Position numbers and translations under genes: made by a program. A DNA stretch of 47,577 nucleotides from a virus, in IMG/VR virus record IMGVR_UViG_3300046811_000336, positions 1 to 47,577 of that record; one strand, 5' to 3'. The notes beneath the pieces were generated by a model. That model was not told where the DNA came from. It did no database searches and worked only from the letters and a program-made list of their open reading frames with translations. This document shows positions 29,368-38,161 of the stretch, one piece after another (position 1 is the first letter of the stretch; the number at the start of each line of letters is the position of its first letter).

Positions 29368-31365
29368 ATGGTCGTCGTCGCCTGGTCGGCTATAGTAAAG
29401 AACGAAAGCGCCATCCTGCCGCGCTGCGTCGCCAGCCTGCTGCCGCACATCGACGCCGCCGTAGTGGTCGACACCGGCTCGACGGACGGAACCCCCGAGC
29501 TGCTGACGAGGCTGTTCGCCGACGCCGGCAAGCCGCTGGAGCTGGTGAAGGCGCCCTTCGTCAATTTCGAGCAGGCCCGCAACGCCGCCCTCAAGGCCGC
29601 GCGCGCGAGCCCGCTCGAATGGGAGTGGTTGATTTTATGTGATGCCGATATGTCTCTGAATGTTTCCGACCCCGATTGGGTGAAGAAACTCAATGGAGGA
29701 CCGGCCTACGACATGCGCCAGACCAGCGGCGGCGCCCTGAGCTACTACAACCGCCGCCTCGTGCACCGCTCCGCCACCGGCAAGTTCGTCGGGGTCACGC
29801 ATGAATTTCTTCAGGTGGACTCCGCTGGCCGAATCGAGGGCGCCGCGTTTATAGACCATGCCGACGGCGCCAACCGGCCAGAAAAACTACATCGCGACCT
29901 CGCCCTCCTCGAGAAGGCGCTGCGCACCGAAAAAAGACCGGGGCTCGTCGAGCGCTACACCTTCTATCTCGCCCAGACGCTTTACGACCTCGGCCGCTTC
30001 ACGGAGGCCATCAAAGCGTATCGCGAGCGTGTCGCGCTGGGCGGCTTTCCAGAGGAACGCTGGTACGCCCAGTTCCGGCGGGCGCTGTGCTGCCAGCACA
30101 TGGACCAGACCCACGCCTTCGTGTTCAACATGCTGGCGGCTTATCAGATGCGCCCGACGCGCGCCGAGCCGCTGGTCGCGCTCGCCAAGCACTACCGCGA
30201 GCGCGGCGACAACCACGCCAGCCTGCTGTTCTCGACCGCCGCGCTGGCGCTGCCATACCCAAAGGACGACCTGCTGTTCGTCGATGACCACGCGAACCGG
30301 CATGGCGCGAGGGACGAGTTCTCGATCTGCGCCTGGTACGAACCGCAACTGCGCTCACGCGGCGCGCAAGTGTGCGACGAGATTGTGCTGTCACGCACCG
30401 CATCGGCGCCCTCGCGCGAGCAGGCGCGCGCCAACCAGTATTGGTATCTGCAGCCGCTCAAGGAGCACGTGCCGTCATTCAAGCCACAACAGATCGAGAT
30501 TCCGGTGGCCGACGGCTACGCCGCCACCAACCCGTCGGTGGTCATTCATCTGGGCCGCATCACCGTGCTGGTGCGCGCGGTCAACTACGCCATCACGAGC
30601 GAAGGACACTACGTCGCCCGCACCCCCAACGGAACCGGCGCCGGCCCGGATTGCATACGGACCAGGAATTATCTGGTGTCATATCATGGGCAGGAACGAT
30701 CGGTTCATGAATTGGCGTTGCCGCCAGACTGGCCCGAGCCGCAATATCAGCTGGTGCGCGGGTTTGAGGACTCGAGGCTGTTTGAATGGAAGGGCACGCT
30801 GTGGACCTCCTCGTGCGTGCGCGAGCGCACCCCGGAGGGATGGTGCGAGCAGGTCATCGCACCGATTTCGGGGGATCAGTATGGTGTCGGCTGGAAGCAG
30901 GTGCTGCCCGCCGAGCGCCGCCACGAGAAGAATTGGATGCCGTGGGTCATCGACGGCGAGCTGGTGTTTGTCTATCGGCTCGATACGCTGGTCAACACCG
31001 AGGGCGAGGTGATCGCGCACTACGACCTCGACATCGAGACCGGCCACATCAGCGGCGGCTCGCAGGTCATCCGTGTCGCACCCCGCCGCTATCTCGCGCT
31101 GGTGCACGAAGCCCGCACCATCCCGGGCCGTCCCGGCAACCGCTACTACCAGCACCGCTTCGTCGCCTTCGGTCGCGCCAGCCTGCTGACGCATATCTCA
31201 CGGCCATTCGTGTTTCACGACCGCCAGATAGAGTTCGCCGCCGGCCTGGCGTATTTCCCGGCCGAGAAGCAGCTCATGGTCTCATATGGCGTACGGGATG
31301 CCGAGGCGTGGACCGCTGTGATGAGCGTAGACGAGGTGCTGACGTTCATGGGAGTGCCGCCATGA
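29368..31365 (+). CDS. Glycosyltransferase with TPR-like and beta-propeller-like regions
   Basis: 665 aa. Residues 1 to ~230 form a family 2 glycosyltransferase (DTGSTDGT at 35-42, metal-binding DAD at 92-94). A helical TPR-like segment follows (~190-300), as in SunS-like enzymes. The C-terminal ~270 residues resemble a five-bladed GH130-type propeller (GFEDSRLFEWKGTLWTSS near 465). It probably transfers a sugar to a protein or surface glycan. Lying between portal and lysis genes, it may decorate the Thr-rich collagen-like fibres, or modify the host surface against superinfection. Confidence 0.75.
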   Translation: MVVVAWSAIVKNESAILPRCVASLLPHIDAAVVVDTGSTDGTPELLTRLFADAGKPLELVKAPFVNFEQARNAALKAARASPLEWEWLILCDADMSLNVSDPDWVKKLNGGPAYDMRQTSGGALSYYNRRLVHRSATGKFVGVTHEFLQVDSAGRIEGAAFIDHADGANRPEKLHRDLALLEKALRTEKRPGLVERYTFYLAQTLYDLGRFTEAIKAYRERVALGGFPEERWYAQFRRALCCQHMDQTHAFVFNMLAAYQMRPTRAEPLVALAKHYRERGDNHASLLFSTAALALPYPKDDLLFVDDHANRHGARDEFSICAWYEPQLRSRGAQVCDEIVLSRTASAPSREQARANQYWYLQPLKEHVPSFKPQQIEIPVADGYAATNPSVVIHLGRITVLVRAVNYAITSEGHYVARTPNGTGAGPDCIRTRNYLVSYHGQERSVHELALPPDWPEPQYQLVRGFEDSRLFEWKGTLWTSSCVRERTPEGWCEQVIAPISGDQYGVGWKQVLPAERRHEKNWMPWVIDGELVFVYRLDTLVNTEGEVIAHYDLDIETGHISGGSQVIRVAPRRYLALVHEARTIPGRPGNRYYQHRFVAFGRASLLTHISRPFVFHDRQIEFAAGLAYFPAEKQLMVSYGVRDAEAWTAVMSVDEVLTFMGVPP

Positions 31366-32108
31366 TCGTCGCGGTCACCGGCTTTGTCCCGATCCCAGGG
31401 CACCCGCGCCCGGAAGCGGAGTACCGCGCGCTCGGCGCCAGGCTGCACATGGCGATTGGCGCTTCTTCTCACCCGCTCATCAAGCTCGAGGGCGAGGTGA
31501 GCGACTGCTGGCTGTGGGACTATCTGTGTATGAACCCCGACCTGGACGGGTTCGATCATGCGGTGGCGGACAATCCGCGCAAGAACTCGGTCCAGTATCA
31601 CATCGTGATGGCGCAGAAGATCGAGTGTCTGGTGCAGGTGGCCGAGCGGTTTGCGCTGTCCTCGCACGACGTGGCGTGCTGGATCGACTTCGGCATCTTC
31701 CATATCCCGGGGGTCACGGAGCAAATCGTCCGGGATTTCCTGCGGCGCGCCGAGAACGAGCGCGCCATCGCCATCCCGGGATGCTGGGACAAGCAGCGCA
31801 ACCACGACGACCGGCAGCCCAACTGGCGGTTTTGCGGCGGCGTCGTGGTGGTGCCATGCCGTTATGTCAGGAAGCTCGATAGCGCCGTCAAAACCGAATA
31901 CATGCGGTGCCTCAAGGAAGACAAGCTGCTGACCTGGGAGGTCAATATACTTGCACGTGTAGAGCAGCGCTGCCCCGATCTCCCGATCTGGTGGTTCCGC
32001 GCCAATCACGACTCCAGCATTTTCACCAGTTATCAGACCACGGAGGATGACAATGGCCGCGAAAAACAAGGCGCCCCTCTACGAGAACTCGAGGAAAGAC
32101 CTTGCTGA
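31362..32108 (+). CDS. HtrL/YibB-like putative glycosyltransferase
   Basis: 248 aa from the ATG overlapping the previous stop as ATGA. CWIDFGIFHIP near residue 107 is the D-x-D-like motif typical of the HtrL_YibB / WlaTC glycosyltransferase-like family. QYHIVMAQKIECLVQVAE and FCGGVVVVPCRYV also fit. Its last ~18 codons overlap the next gene in another frame. Probably acts with the preceding enzyme. Confidence 0.65.
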   Translation: MIVAVTGFVPIPGHPRPEAEYRALGARLHMAIGASSHPLIKLEGEVSDCWLWDYLCMNPDLDGFDHAVADNPRKNSVQYHIVMAQKIECLVQVAERFALSSHDVACWIDFGIFHIPGVTEQIVRDFLRRAENERAIAIPGCWDKQRNHDDRQPNWRFCGGVVVVPCRYVRKLDSAVKTEYMRCLKEDKLLTWEVNILARVEQRCPDLPIWWFRANHDSSIFTSYQTTEDDNGREKQGAPLRELEERPC

Positions 32109-32223
32109 AGACCGGCGCGGCGCCAAGAAGCGCGGCGTGTCGCTGAAAGACTACGAAGAAACCGCGCAGGACAAGGCCGAGGACCGCAAGGGACAGGCCA
32201 AAATGGGCGCCAAGAAAAAATGA
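32053..32223 (+). CDS. 56-aa highly charged protein
   Basis: The product begins MAAKNKAPLYENSRKDLAED and ends KGQAKMGAKKK. It has GGAGGAT upstream and overlaps the glycosyltransferase end by 56 nt. Probably a helical, nucleic-acid- or virion-associated small protein. Confidence 0.6.
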   Translation: MAAKNKAPLYENSRKDLAEDRRGAKKRGVSLKDYEETAQDKAEDRKGQAKMGAKKK

Positions 32224-32483
32224 CCGATCCCGCTGTCCTCTCGCTCGCTCCCAGGCCCAAGGCGGAAGACCAAGTCCGGGAGAGCATCGTCGCCATCCTG
32301 GCCACGGCCTTGAAAGAAGCGAGGAATGGAGAAATTACGTCGGTTATCATGATCCTTCAACATTCCGACGGAGACTGGTCAGATAGAGCGAGCGAGACAA
32401 TCAAGTTCACGGAAGCCATCGGCCGGCTGGAAATTCTGAAACAGGAATGGATTGCAGTTTATCTGGCAGACAGAGACCAGTGA
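32220..32483 (+). CDS. Small hypothetical protein
   Basis: 87 aa starting MTDPAVLSLAPRPKAEDQVR, in ATGA overlap. Helix-strand pattern (ESIVAILATALKEARNGEIT, SVIMILQHSDGDW). The 15-nt start (TGACCGATCCCGCTG) is repeated at 32480-32494, a hint of local duplication. Function unknown. Confidence 0.6.
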   Translation: MTDPAVLSLAPRPKAEDQVRESIVAILATALKEARNGEITSVIMILQHSDGDWSDRASETIKFTEAIGRLEILKQEWIAVYLADRDQ

Positions 32484-32520
32484 CCGATCCCGCTGCGCAT
32501 CATAGCACAGGAGAACAGAT

Positions 32521-32826
32521 TTGAGTCCTGGGATCGCTGAGCAGGGCGCTAAGGTTGCGAACACGTTGATCGACTCGATGAAGTCGCAACCTGTTACGCT
32601 CAGCTTGCTCGCTTTCAATCTCTTGTTTTCGACATTAGTGTTCCTCGGCAGCAAAGATTTCCGCGCCAACCAGCTCGAGCTGATGAAGATGATGATCAAC
32701 CTGACCGGAGATTCGCAGAAGCTGCTGGCGGAATGCGTGGTGCCGCAAGAGCGACGCGGCAGCCTGGAAATGTGGATGCTGCCGCCCGTGGTGCCGTCCG
32801 GCTCGATCGAGCAGGTCAAGCCATGA
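32521..32826 (+). CDS. Small membrane protein, possible holin
   Basis: 101 aa from a TTG with AGGAGAAC upstream. One membrane segment (PVTLSLLAFNLLFSTLVFLG) is followed by a helical, charged part (DFRANQLELMKMMINLTGDS). It lies directly before the amidase and overlaps it as ATGA. This position and layout fit a class III-like holin or spanin partner, not proven. Confidence 0.55.
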   Translation: MSPGIAEQGAKVANTLIDSMKSQPVTLSLLAFNLLFSTLVFLGSKDFRANQLELMKMMINLTGDSQKLLAECVVPQERRGSLEMWMLPPVVPSGSIEQVKP

Positions 32827-33908
32827 CCACTTTGCGCGGCAAGGTGTCTTGGTTCGGAGGCCCGGATGATGAAGGCGTTTCTCCCAGTGAAGGTCTTGCT
32901 TTCATCTACTCGGTCGACATGGCACCCGACCTGTTTCTGGACTACCAGCCAGCGGGCACCACCGGTTTGGCGCGGCGATTGGACCCCGACGAATACTACA
33001 TCGCGTGCCGCTGGGACTACGACGCCCCCGGCCTGTCCAAAGAAGACCTGCTCGACGTCCGGGTGCTAGTGCGCAACATCAAAACCGGCAAAGCGCTGGT
33101 GGCGCGGCCGTCCGACTGGGGACCGCACGACGAGACCGACCGCGTCGCCGATATCTCGCCCGGCCTGATGGATGCGCTCGATCTCACCACCGACGAGGAG
33201 GTCGAGGTCGTATTTCCGTTCGAACAAGGGGAAACCGCCGCTATGCCCTATGATCGCGTTGCCATTTCTTCCGGCCACGGCAAGCTGGTGCGCGGCGCCA
33301 GCGGCGTTCTCGACGAGGTCGACGAAGCGCGGCGCGTGGTCGAGGCTGTAGCCGACAAATTGGCCGCGCGCGGCGTCGACGTCGTGACATTCCACGATGA
33401 CACCTCAACCACGCAGAGCCAGAACCTCGACGCCATCGTGTCGTGGCACAACAAGCAGGACCGCGAGCTGGACGTGAGCGTCCACTTCAACGCCTACGTC
33501 GAGACCACGAAGCCGATGGGGACCGAGGTGCTGTACCTCACGCAAGGAGCGCTCGCGGGCGAGATGTCGGCCGCCATCGCGGACGCCGGCGACTTCATCG
33601 ATCGCGGCGGCAAGAAGCGGATGGACCTCGCGTTTCTCAACGGCACCGACATGCCGGCCGTTCTGATCGAGACATGCTTCGTCGACTCGACGGCGGACGC
33701 CGCGCTCTACGAGAAGCACTTCGACGTGATCTGCGAGTCCATCGCCCAGGTGCTCGGCGGGCCTCCGCAAACGGCCGAGCGGCCGCCGCCGGCCGGCGGC
33801 GAGCGGCCACCGCGCCCGCTGCCGCCAGCGCGGCCGGCGACGGTGCGAGTCGATATTGACGTGGTGGGCGAGGTTACGGTGCTCGTCAACGGGGTGCCGG
33901 TCACATAA
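32823..33908 (+). CDS. Endolysin: N-acetylmuramoyl-L-alanine amidase
   Basis: 361 aa. The C-terminal domain is Amidase_3: AISSGHGK (zinc-binding His, ~152), EARRVVEAVADKLAARGVDV, SVHFNAY (His, ~221) and VLIETCFVDS (catalytic Glu, ~281). The N-terminal ~140 residues form a double-psi beta-barrel-like module (VLVRNIKTGKALVARPSDWG). The end is Pro-rich with a short beta tail. It cleaves the amide bond between MurNAc and the stem peptide. No signal peptide, so export depends on a holin. Confidence 0.88.
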   Translation: MTTLRGKVSWFGGPDDEGVSPSEGLAFIYSVDMAPDLFLDYQPAGTTGLARRLDPDEYYIACRWDYDAPGLSKEDLLDVRVLVRNIKTGKALVARPSDWGPHDETDRVADISPGLMDALDLTTDEEVEVVFPFEQGETAAMPYDRVAISSGHGKLVRGASGVLDEVDEARRVVEAVADKLAARGVDVVTFHDDTSTTQSQNLDAIVSWHNKQDRELDVSVHFNAYVETTKPMGTEVLYLTQGALAGEMSAAIADAGDFIDRGGKKRMDLAFLNGTDMPAVLIETCFVDSTADAALYEKHFDVICESIAQVLGGPPQTAERPPPAGGERPPRPLPPARPATVRVDIDVVGEVTVLVNGVPVT

Positions 33909-33938
33909 CGTCAACCGAGGGCCAAATAGGAGGCTGTG

Positions 33939-34157
33939 ATGGCTGCCATGGCGGTGAATGTGCTCTGGTTCCTCATCGGTCTGATCGTCTTGGCCGGTGT
34001 CATCTATCTGGCAATTTGGGTTATCGAATCGTTCATTTATCCGCTCCCGGCGCAGGTCAAGAAGGGTGTTTGGGTGATCGTGCTGCTGCTTGCGCTGATC
34101 GCATTGATCGGTGTGCTGATGGGCGGCGGTACGTTTCATTTTCCTGCCATCCGATAG
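33939..34157 (+). CDS. Two-TM small membrane protein, holin candidate
   Basis: 72 aa. Two hydrophobic segments, LWFLIGLIVLAGVIYLAIWV and GVWVIVLLLALIALIGVLMG, are separated by a short loop (YPLPAQVKKG). AGGAGG precedes the ATG at 33939. The topology fits a class II holin, and the gene follows the endolysin. Confidence 0.65.
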   Translation: MAAMAVNVLWFLIGLIVLAGVIYLAIWVIESFIYPLPAQVKKGVWVIVLLLALIALIGVLMGGGTFHFPAIR

Positions 34158-34166
34158 GAGGCTGTC

Positions 34167-35246
34167 GTGTCGTTGCAGACCCTGTCGCTGACGATCCCTG
34201 CCGGGCACTCAATGTCGGGCGGGGTCGACTGCTCGGGCAGCACCAGGATCCTGCGCATCATCATGCCGCCGGATTGGGACGCGGCGCCGCTGACATTTCA
34301 AACATCCGTAGACGGCGTGGTCTACAACAACTTGCATCTTGCGGCCCCGATCGGGGACTTCACGACTTATCCGGCGACGATTCCGGTCGTGACGCCGGGG
34401 GCAGCCGTCACCATGCCGCCCAATACCGGCTACGGCATCTCCTGGCTGCGGTTTCGCTCCGGCACGTTCACGGCGCAGACAAAGCAGAGCGCGGACCGGA
34501 CTTTTTCTGTTGTGCTGGAGATGCCGGATGCAGCGACAGGTGGTGGTGGGGCTGGCACGGTGGGGCCGACCGGTGCGGTAGGACCGGCAGGGGCGGCAGG
34601 CCCGCAGGGACCGGCAGGACCCGCAGGGGCAGCAGGCCCGATGGGACCGACCGGCATGTCGGGGGCGATCGGCACTCAGGGCGCTACCGGAGCCACTGGG
34701 GCGTCGGGATCAGTGGGTCCACAAGGTGCGCAAGGCACGCTCGGTCCGCAGGGTATAGCCGGCCCGACCGGTCCGGCAGGTGTCGTCGGACCGACCGGGA
34801 CGTTCAACCTCAAGGGCGTCACCGACGGAAGCGATGCGGCGCCAGGGACGATCGGTGAGGTCATATCGGGCAGTAATTTCGCAGGCGTCGGGTTGACCAC
34901 GAACGTGGCCATGAACGTCACGACCATCACCTTGACCCCCGGTGATTGGACGGTCGGCGGGGTGGTGATTTTCACGCCGGTCAGCACCGGCCCAAACAGT
35001 GTGATTGCGGCGCTTAGCCAGACTGCCGCGACGCTGCCGTCCGATAACGACGTGGCGACCGGCAAGGGCATCATGCAGCAGATCTGGGCGTCCAGCATGC
35101 CGTCGGGCAAGACCCAGACCACGCCGACCAGCCTGATCCGGGTCAGCACCAGTACGTCGAAGTCGGTCTATCTGGTGGCGCTGGCGACCTTCGGGGGCGG
35201 CACCGTGACGGTGACGGGTTACATCAGCGCGCGCCGGGTGCGCTGA
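34167..35246 (+). CDS. Collagen-like virion protein with globular ends
   Basis: 359 aa from a GTG with AGGAGG. The N-terminal ~125 residues are beta-rich (LSLTIPAGHSMSGGVDCSGS). About 30 Gly-X-Y triplets follow (~130-220, e.g. [19 protein letters not shown]), and a C-terminal beta domain ends the protein (GEVISGSNFAGVGLTTNVAM). This is the architecture of trimeric phage fibres or head decorations with a collagen stalk. Confidence 0.8.
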   Translation: MSLQTLSLTIPAGHSMSGGVDCSGSTRILRIIMPPDWDAAPLTFQTSVDGVVYNNLHLAAPIGDFTTYPATIPVVTPGAAVTMPPNTGYGISWLRFRSGTFTAQTKQSADRTFSVVLEMPDAATGGGGAGTVGPTGAVGPAGAAGPQGPAGPAGAAGPMGPTGMSGAIGTQGATGATGASGSVGPQGAQGTLGPQGIAGPTGPAGVVGPTGTFNLKGVTDGSDAAPGTIGEVISGSNFAGVGLTTNVAMNVTTITLTPGDWTVGGVVIFTPVSTGPNSVIAALSQTAATLPSDNDVATGKGIMQQIWASSMPSGKTQTTPTSLIRVSTSTSKSVYLVALATFGGGTVTVTGYISARRVR

Positions 35247-35290
35247 ATGAAGTTACGCTGGGATTGGTTTTTGCTTGACGGGCGCATGCG

Positions 35291-35851
35291 CTAAGCAAGT
35301 TGCCTTCGAGCTATTTCGGCTTCTAGTTCTGCGGTGGTGAATTGTGCAAGCGTATGACGCCATTCTTTACGCGGGCGCCTGTTTTTCATTTGTTCACTAT
35401 GAGTAGACCATTTAACATTGCCAGGTTCATAGTCACCGTCGTTGTTGATGCGATCGAGAGACATGCCGGGTGGACGATCTCCAATACTGGTAAGGATGCC
35501 GTTTATGAAAACGGTAGGCTCATTCCATGGGTCGCGAAGTTTGATGCCTCGGCCACCATAGTCGTGGTAGCGTTTATTGCTTGGATTGTTGCATCGATCG
35601 CGTATGCCTATCCAGGTTTTGTAAAGCGGATGTTTTTTCCCTCTTTTGGCATAGCCATGTTCTAATGTGCCGCGTCTACAGCCGCAGGAATTATCTCTAG
35701 GTCGTTGAAGGTCGCCTGCGGGGATGGAATGAGTGTTGCCGCAATCGCATTGGCAAAGCCAGATTACGTTGCGTCCAGCTCGTCTATTGGTTGGCTGGAT
35801 TGCTGTCAGGTAGCCAAATTTTTGACCTGTGATATCTTTTAGCTTGGCCAT
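35291..35851 (-). CDS. HNH/homing-type protein inserted in the structural region
   Basis: 186 aa from MAKLKDITGQKFGYL. A cysteine-rich N-terminal module (LCQCDCGNTHSI, NSCGCRRG) is followed by YKTWIGIRDRCNNP, YHDYGGRGIKL and SLDRINNDGDYEPGNVKWST, the block shared with the gene at 5434-5949. It runs against the structural genes and is less GC-rich, typical of a free-standing mobile endonuclease gene. Confidence 0.72.
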   Translation of the reverse strand: MAKLKDITGQKFGYLTAIQPTNRRAGRNVIWLCQCDCGNTHSIPAGDLQRPRDNSCGCRRGTLEHGYAKRGKKHPLYKTWIGIRDRCNNPSNKRYHDYGGRGIKLRDPWNEPTVFINGILTSIGDRPPGMSLDRINNDGDYEPGNVKWSTHSEQMKNRRPRKEWRHTLAQFTTAELEAEIARRQLA

Positions 35852-35880
35852 TAGACCGCTCCTACGGTTTGAGGCAAGTG

Positions 35881-35910
35881 GCAGGATCGGTGTTAGCGCA
35901 CTGATCCTGC
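35881..35910. promoter_or_regulatory. 8-bp inverted repeat
   Basis: GCAGGATC (35881-35888) and GATCCTGC (35903-35910) flank 14 nt in the short gap upstream of the HNH-type gene. Possible terminator for the fibre unit or regulatory site. Confidence 0.4.
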
Positions 35911-35985
35911 TGCGCACTCTAGCGCAAATGACTAAAAAGCGCTAGTTTTATTGGCAATTGGCATCAGAATCGAAGGAGGCAGGTT

Positions 35986-36237
35986 ATGGCAAAGGGCAAG
36001 CAGGAGTCGGAGCATGACGTGACGTTTGCAGAAGGCGGCGATACCCCAATGTTTGGTGGGCCTGGGGACCATACGACTACTGCATCTTCCGACGCCGCCG
36101 GCGAGCAGACGCCGGGCGGCACCGCCCACAAGACCTCGGGCGGCGCTAAGCAGAAATTCGCCTCCGGCGGCAGTGGTAAGATGTTCGGATTCTCGCCGTC
36201 GGTGCCGGCTACGGCCGGGCAGACAGGTGCCCGCTGA
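35986..36237 (+). CDS. Small virion-associated hypothetical protein
   Basis: 83 aa, with GGAGGCAGGTT before the ATG. Gly/Ser/Thr-rich (TFAEGGDTPMFGGPGDH, FASGGSGKMFGFSPSVPA). Position in the head-gene cluster suggests a minor structural protein. Confidence 0.6.
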   Translation: MAKGKQESEHDVTFAEGGDTPMFGGPGDHTTTASSDAAGEQTPGGTAHKTSGGAKQKFASGGSGKMFGFSPSVPATAGQTGAR

Positions 36238-36239
36238 CC

Positions 36240-36449
36240 ATGGCGCGCGGGATGGGGCTGCGGACGATGCCCATGATGCGCCCGCCCAAGCCGGTCGATC
36301 CGGCCAAGGCCGTGACCAAGCCGCCACGGCTCAAGCCGATCTCGACCAGGGAGTATTCGAAAGGCTCCACGCCGCTGTCGGGCGCCCCCGACCTCGGCGT
36401 CCGCGGCGCTGGGATCGGTTACGGAGGGCCGAAACCATTTGGAGTTTGA
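36240..36449 (+). CDS. Small basic hypothetical protein
   Basis: 69 aa, starting 2 bp after the previous stop. Pro/Lys-rich (MRPPKPVDPAKAVTKPPRLK) with a Gly-rich end. No family recognised. Confidence 0.55.
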   Translation: MARGMGLRTMPMMRPPKPVDPAKAVTKPPRLKPISTREYSKGSTPLSGAPDLGVRGAGIGYGGPKPFGV

Positions 36450-36450
36450 G

Positions 36451-36852
36451 ATGCCGCCCAATCTCGTAGGGATGACAGACCTGCGAACCAGTTTCGTTGC
36501 CGACGAGGGACCATATGGCGACCCGGGGTTCCTGTGGGCCAAGTGGCTCGACACCCTGTCGCAGCAGGAACGCGAGGCGATGGAACGCCGTGACGATATG
36601 CGGAGGAAAATAGAGATGGTGTTCAAGAAAGACCTCAGTGCGCTGTCGAAGCACGGCCGCGTCATCAAGCACCAGGGCAAGGGCTCGTCGCGCCTGACGC
36701 CGGACCCGATGGCGGCCATGACCAATCGCTATCCGGCGGCACCACAGCCGACGGCGCCCCCAACCAGCGCGCCCCCGCTGGGCGGTCCAGCACTGGGCTC
36801 AGCGCCGCCGGCAGGGCCGCTCGGCACAGGAATTCCAGACGACGCGGCATGA
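36451..36852 (+). CDS. Hypothetical head-region protein
   Basis: 133 aa from MPPNLVGMTDLRTSFV (36439 is an alternative). A helical charged centre (LDTLSQQEREAMERRDDMRR) is followed by a Pro/Ala-rich tail. Coupled to the next gene by ATGA. Confidence 0.6.
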   Translation: MPPNLVGMTDLRTSFVADEGPYGDPGFLWAKWLDTLSQQEREAMERRDDMRRKIEMVFKKDLSALSKHGRVIKHQGKGSSRLTPDPMAAMTNRYPAAPQPTAPPTSAPPLGGPALGSAPPAGPLGTGIPDDAA

Positions 36853-37064
36853 GCTCGACCAAGGAGATCATCGACAACGCTCGGTTTTTGCGTAATGCGT
36901 CGCCGCAGGCATTCGATAAATTCATTGTCGCATTCGCGCAATACACCGCGCAGGCCACCGACAACCTGGTCAATACGACCACGGATTTGCCGGTGGCGCA
37001 GGGACGAGCGCAGCAATGCGTGAAAATCCTGCAAGCCCTCCAGGAGGCCAGGGACCATGGTTGA
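36849..37064 (+). CDS. Small helical head-region protein
   Basis: 71 aa (MSSTKEIIDNARFLRNASPQ .. KILQALQEARDHG), wholly helical. It overlaps both neighbours. Function unknown. Confidence 0.6.
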   Translation: MSSTKEIIDNARFLRNASPQAFDKFIVAFAQYTAQATDNLVNTTTDLPVAQGRAQQCVKILQALQEARDHG

Positions 37065-38106
37065 CGTGACTGTCGACGCCAAGCCGATGCCGCATCTGCC
37101 GATCGATCCGGACACCATCCCGGAAGCGGTCAGGAAGCGCGCCGCCGCGGTGGATGCGCTCTATGCCGCCCAGCCGCCGGCGAACGGCAATGCCGCGCAG
37201 GCGGAACCGCCGCCGCCCCAACCGGAGCCCCCGCCGGCGCCGGCCGAGGCCACCGCTCCGCCGCCGCCCCCCGCCCCCCCTGAAACTGCGCCGCCGCCGT
37301 CGCCCGAGGACGAGGCCGACTGGAAGCTTCGCTATGAGCGAATGCACGGCCGCTATAACGCGGCCCAGAAGACCATCGGCGAAATGCAGGAGCAGATGGC
37401 CCAGCTCGGCAGCGAGCTGCTGGCGGTCCAGCAGGTGGTGACGCAGCCGCGCTCGCCGCCCCGTCCGCCCACGCCGCCGCCGTCGTATCTGACCGAGCAG
37501 GATGTGCAGAACTACGGCGCCGACCTGGTGGACTTCACGCAGCGCGCCGCCGCCCAGGCGCTGGCGCCGACGATCCAACAGATCGAACAGCAGAACGCCG
37601 AGCTGCAGCGCCGTCTGGCGCTCGAAGCCCGGCGCACCATGGATCAGCGCGTCGAGCTCGCAGTGCCAAACTACCGCGAGATCGACCGCGATCCGCGCTG
37701 GCATAACTGGCTCTTGGGTGTTGACCTCTACTCCGGACGTGTTAGACAGCAATTGTTGAACGAGGCTATCGCTTCAGCTGATGCTCCACGCGCAATCTCG
37801 TTCTTCAGAGGCTTCCAACAAGAGGAAGTAGCTACCGGCCACAGCGAACCAGCGCCCGTCTCCCACCAGGCAGCGCCTCCACGGGAGCCGGCGATACCAC
37901 TGGCCTCACTTGCGGCCCCTGGCAGGGCAAGGCCGGCGACTGGAGGCGATGCCTCGTTGCCCCCCGAGAAACCCACCTACACGCGCGCCCAGATCGCGCA
38001 GCTCTACAGTGCGCACCGAAAGGGTGCGTATGTCGGACGCGAAGCCGAGTGGGCTCGGCAGGACGCCGACATCATTGCTGCAGGCCGCGAAGGGCGCATC
38101 CGATAA
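37057..38106 (+). CDS. Probable scaffolding protein
   Basis: 349 aa directly upstream of the coat protein gene. A very Pro-rich N-terminal third (residues ~45-85) is followed by a coiled coil (YERMHGRYNAAQKTIGEMQE and ~155-200) and a basic C-terminal region (YTRAQIAQLYSAHRKGAYVG). Length, helical content, disorder and position fit a podovirus scaffold that guides prohead assembly. Confidence 0.65.
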   Translation: MVDVTVDAKPMPHLPIDPDTIPEAVRKRAAAVDALYAAQPPANGNAAQAEPPPPQPEPPPAPAEATAPPPPPAPPETAPPPSPEDEADWKLRYERMHGRYNAAQKTIGEMQEQMAQLGSELLAVQQVVTQPRSPPRPPTPPPSYLTEQDVQNYGADLVDFTQRAAAQALAPTIQQIEQQNAELQRRLALEARRTMDQRVELAVPNYREIDRDPRWHNWLLGVDLYSGRVRQQLLNEAIASADAPRAISFFRGFQQEEVATGHSEPAPVSHQAAPPREPAIPLASLAAPGRARPATGGDASLPPEKPTYTRAQIAQLYSAHRKGAYVGREAEWARQDADIIAAGREGRIR

Positions 38107-38161
38107 ACCGGGGGCTGCTCAAGCCAGAGTGCTGACAGTCCCCCAGGCAATGAGGGACTTC

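Noticed and set aside
32480-32524. 14-codon ORF starting GTG with the repeated TGACCGATCCCGCTG
   Set aside because: Too short and ends at the TTG start of the next gene; more likely a leftover of local duplication.
35247-35294. 15-codon ORF (MKLRWDWFLLDGRMR) after the collagen-like gene
   Set aside because: No ribosome-binding site and it runs into the convergent HNH-type gene; could be a truncated gene start but cannot be supported.
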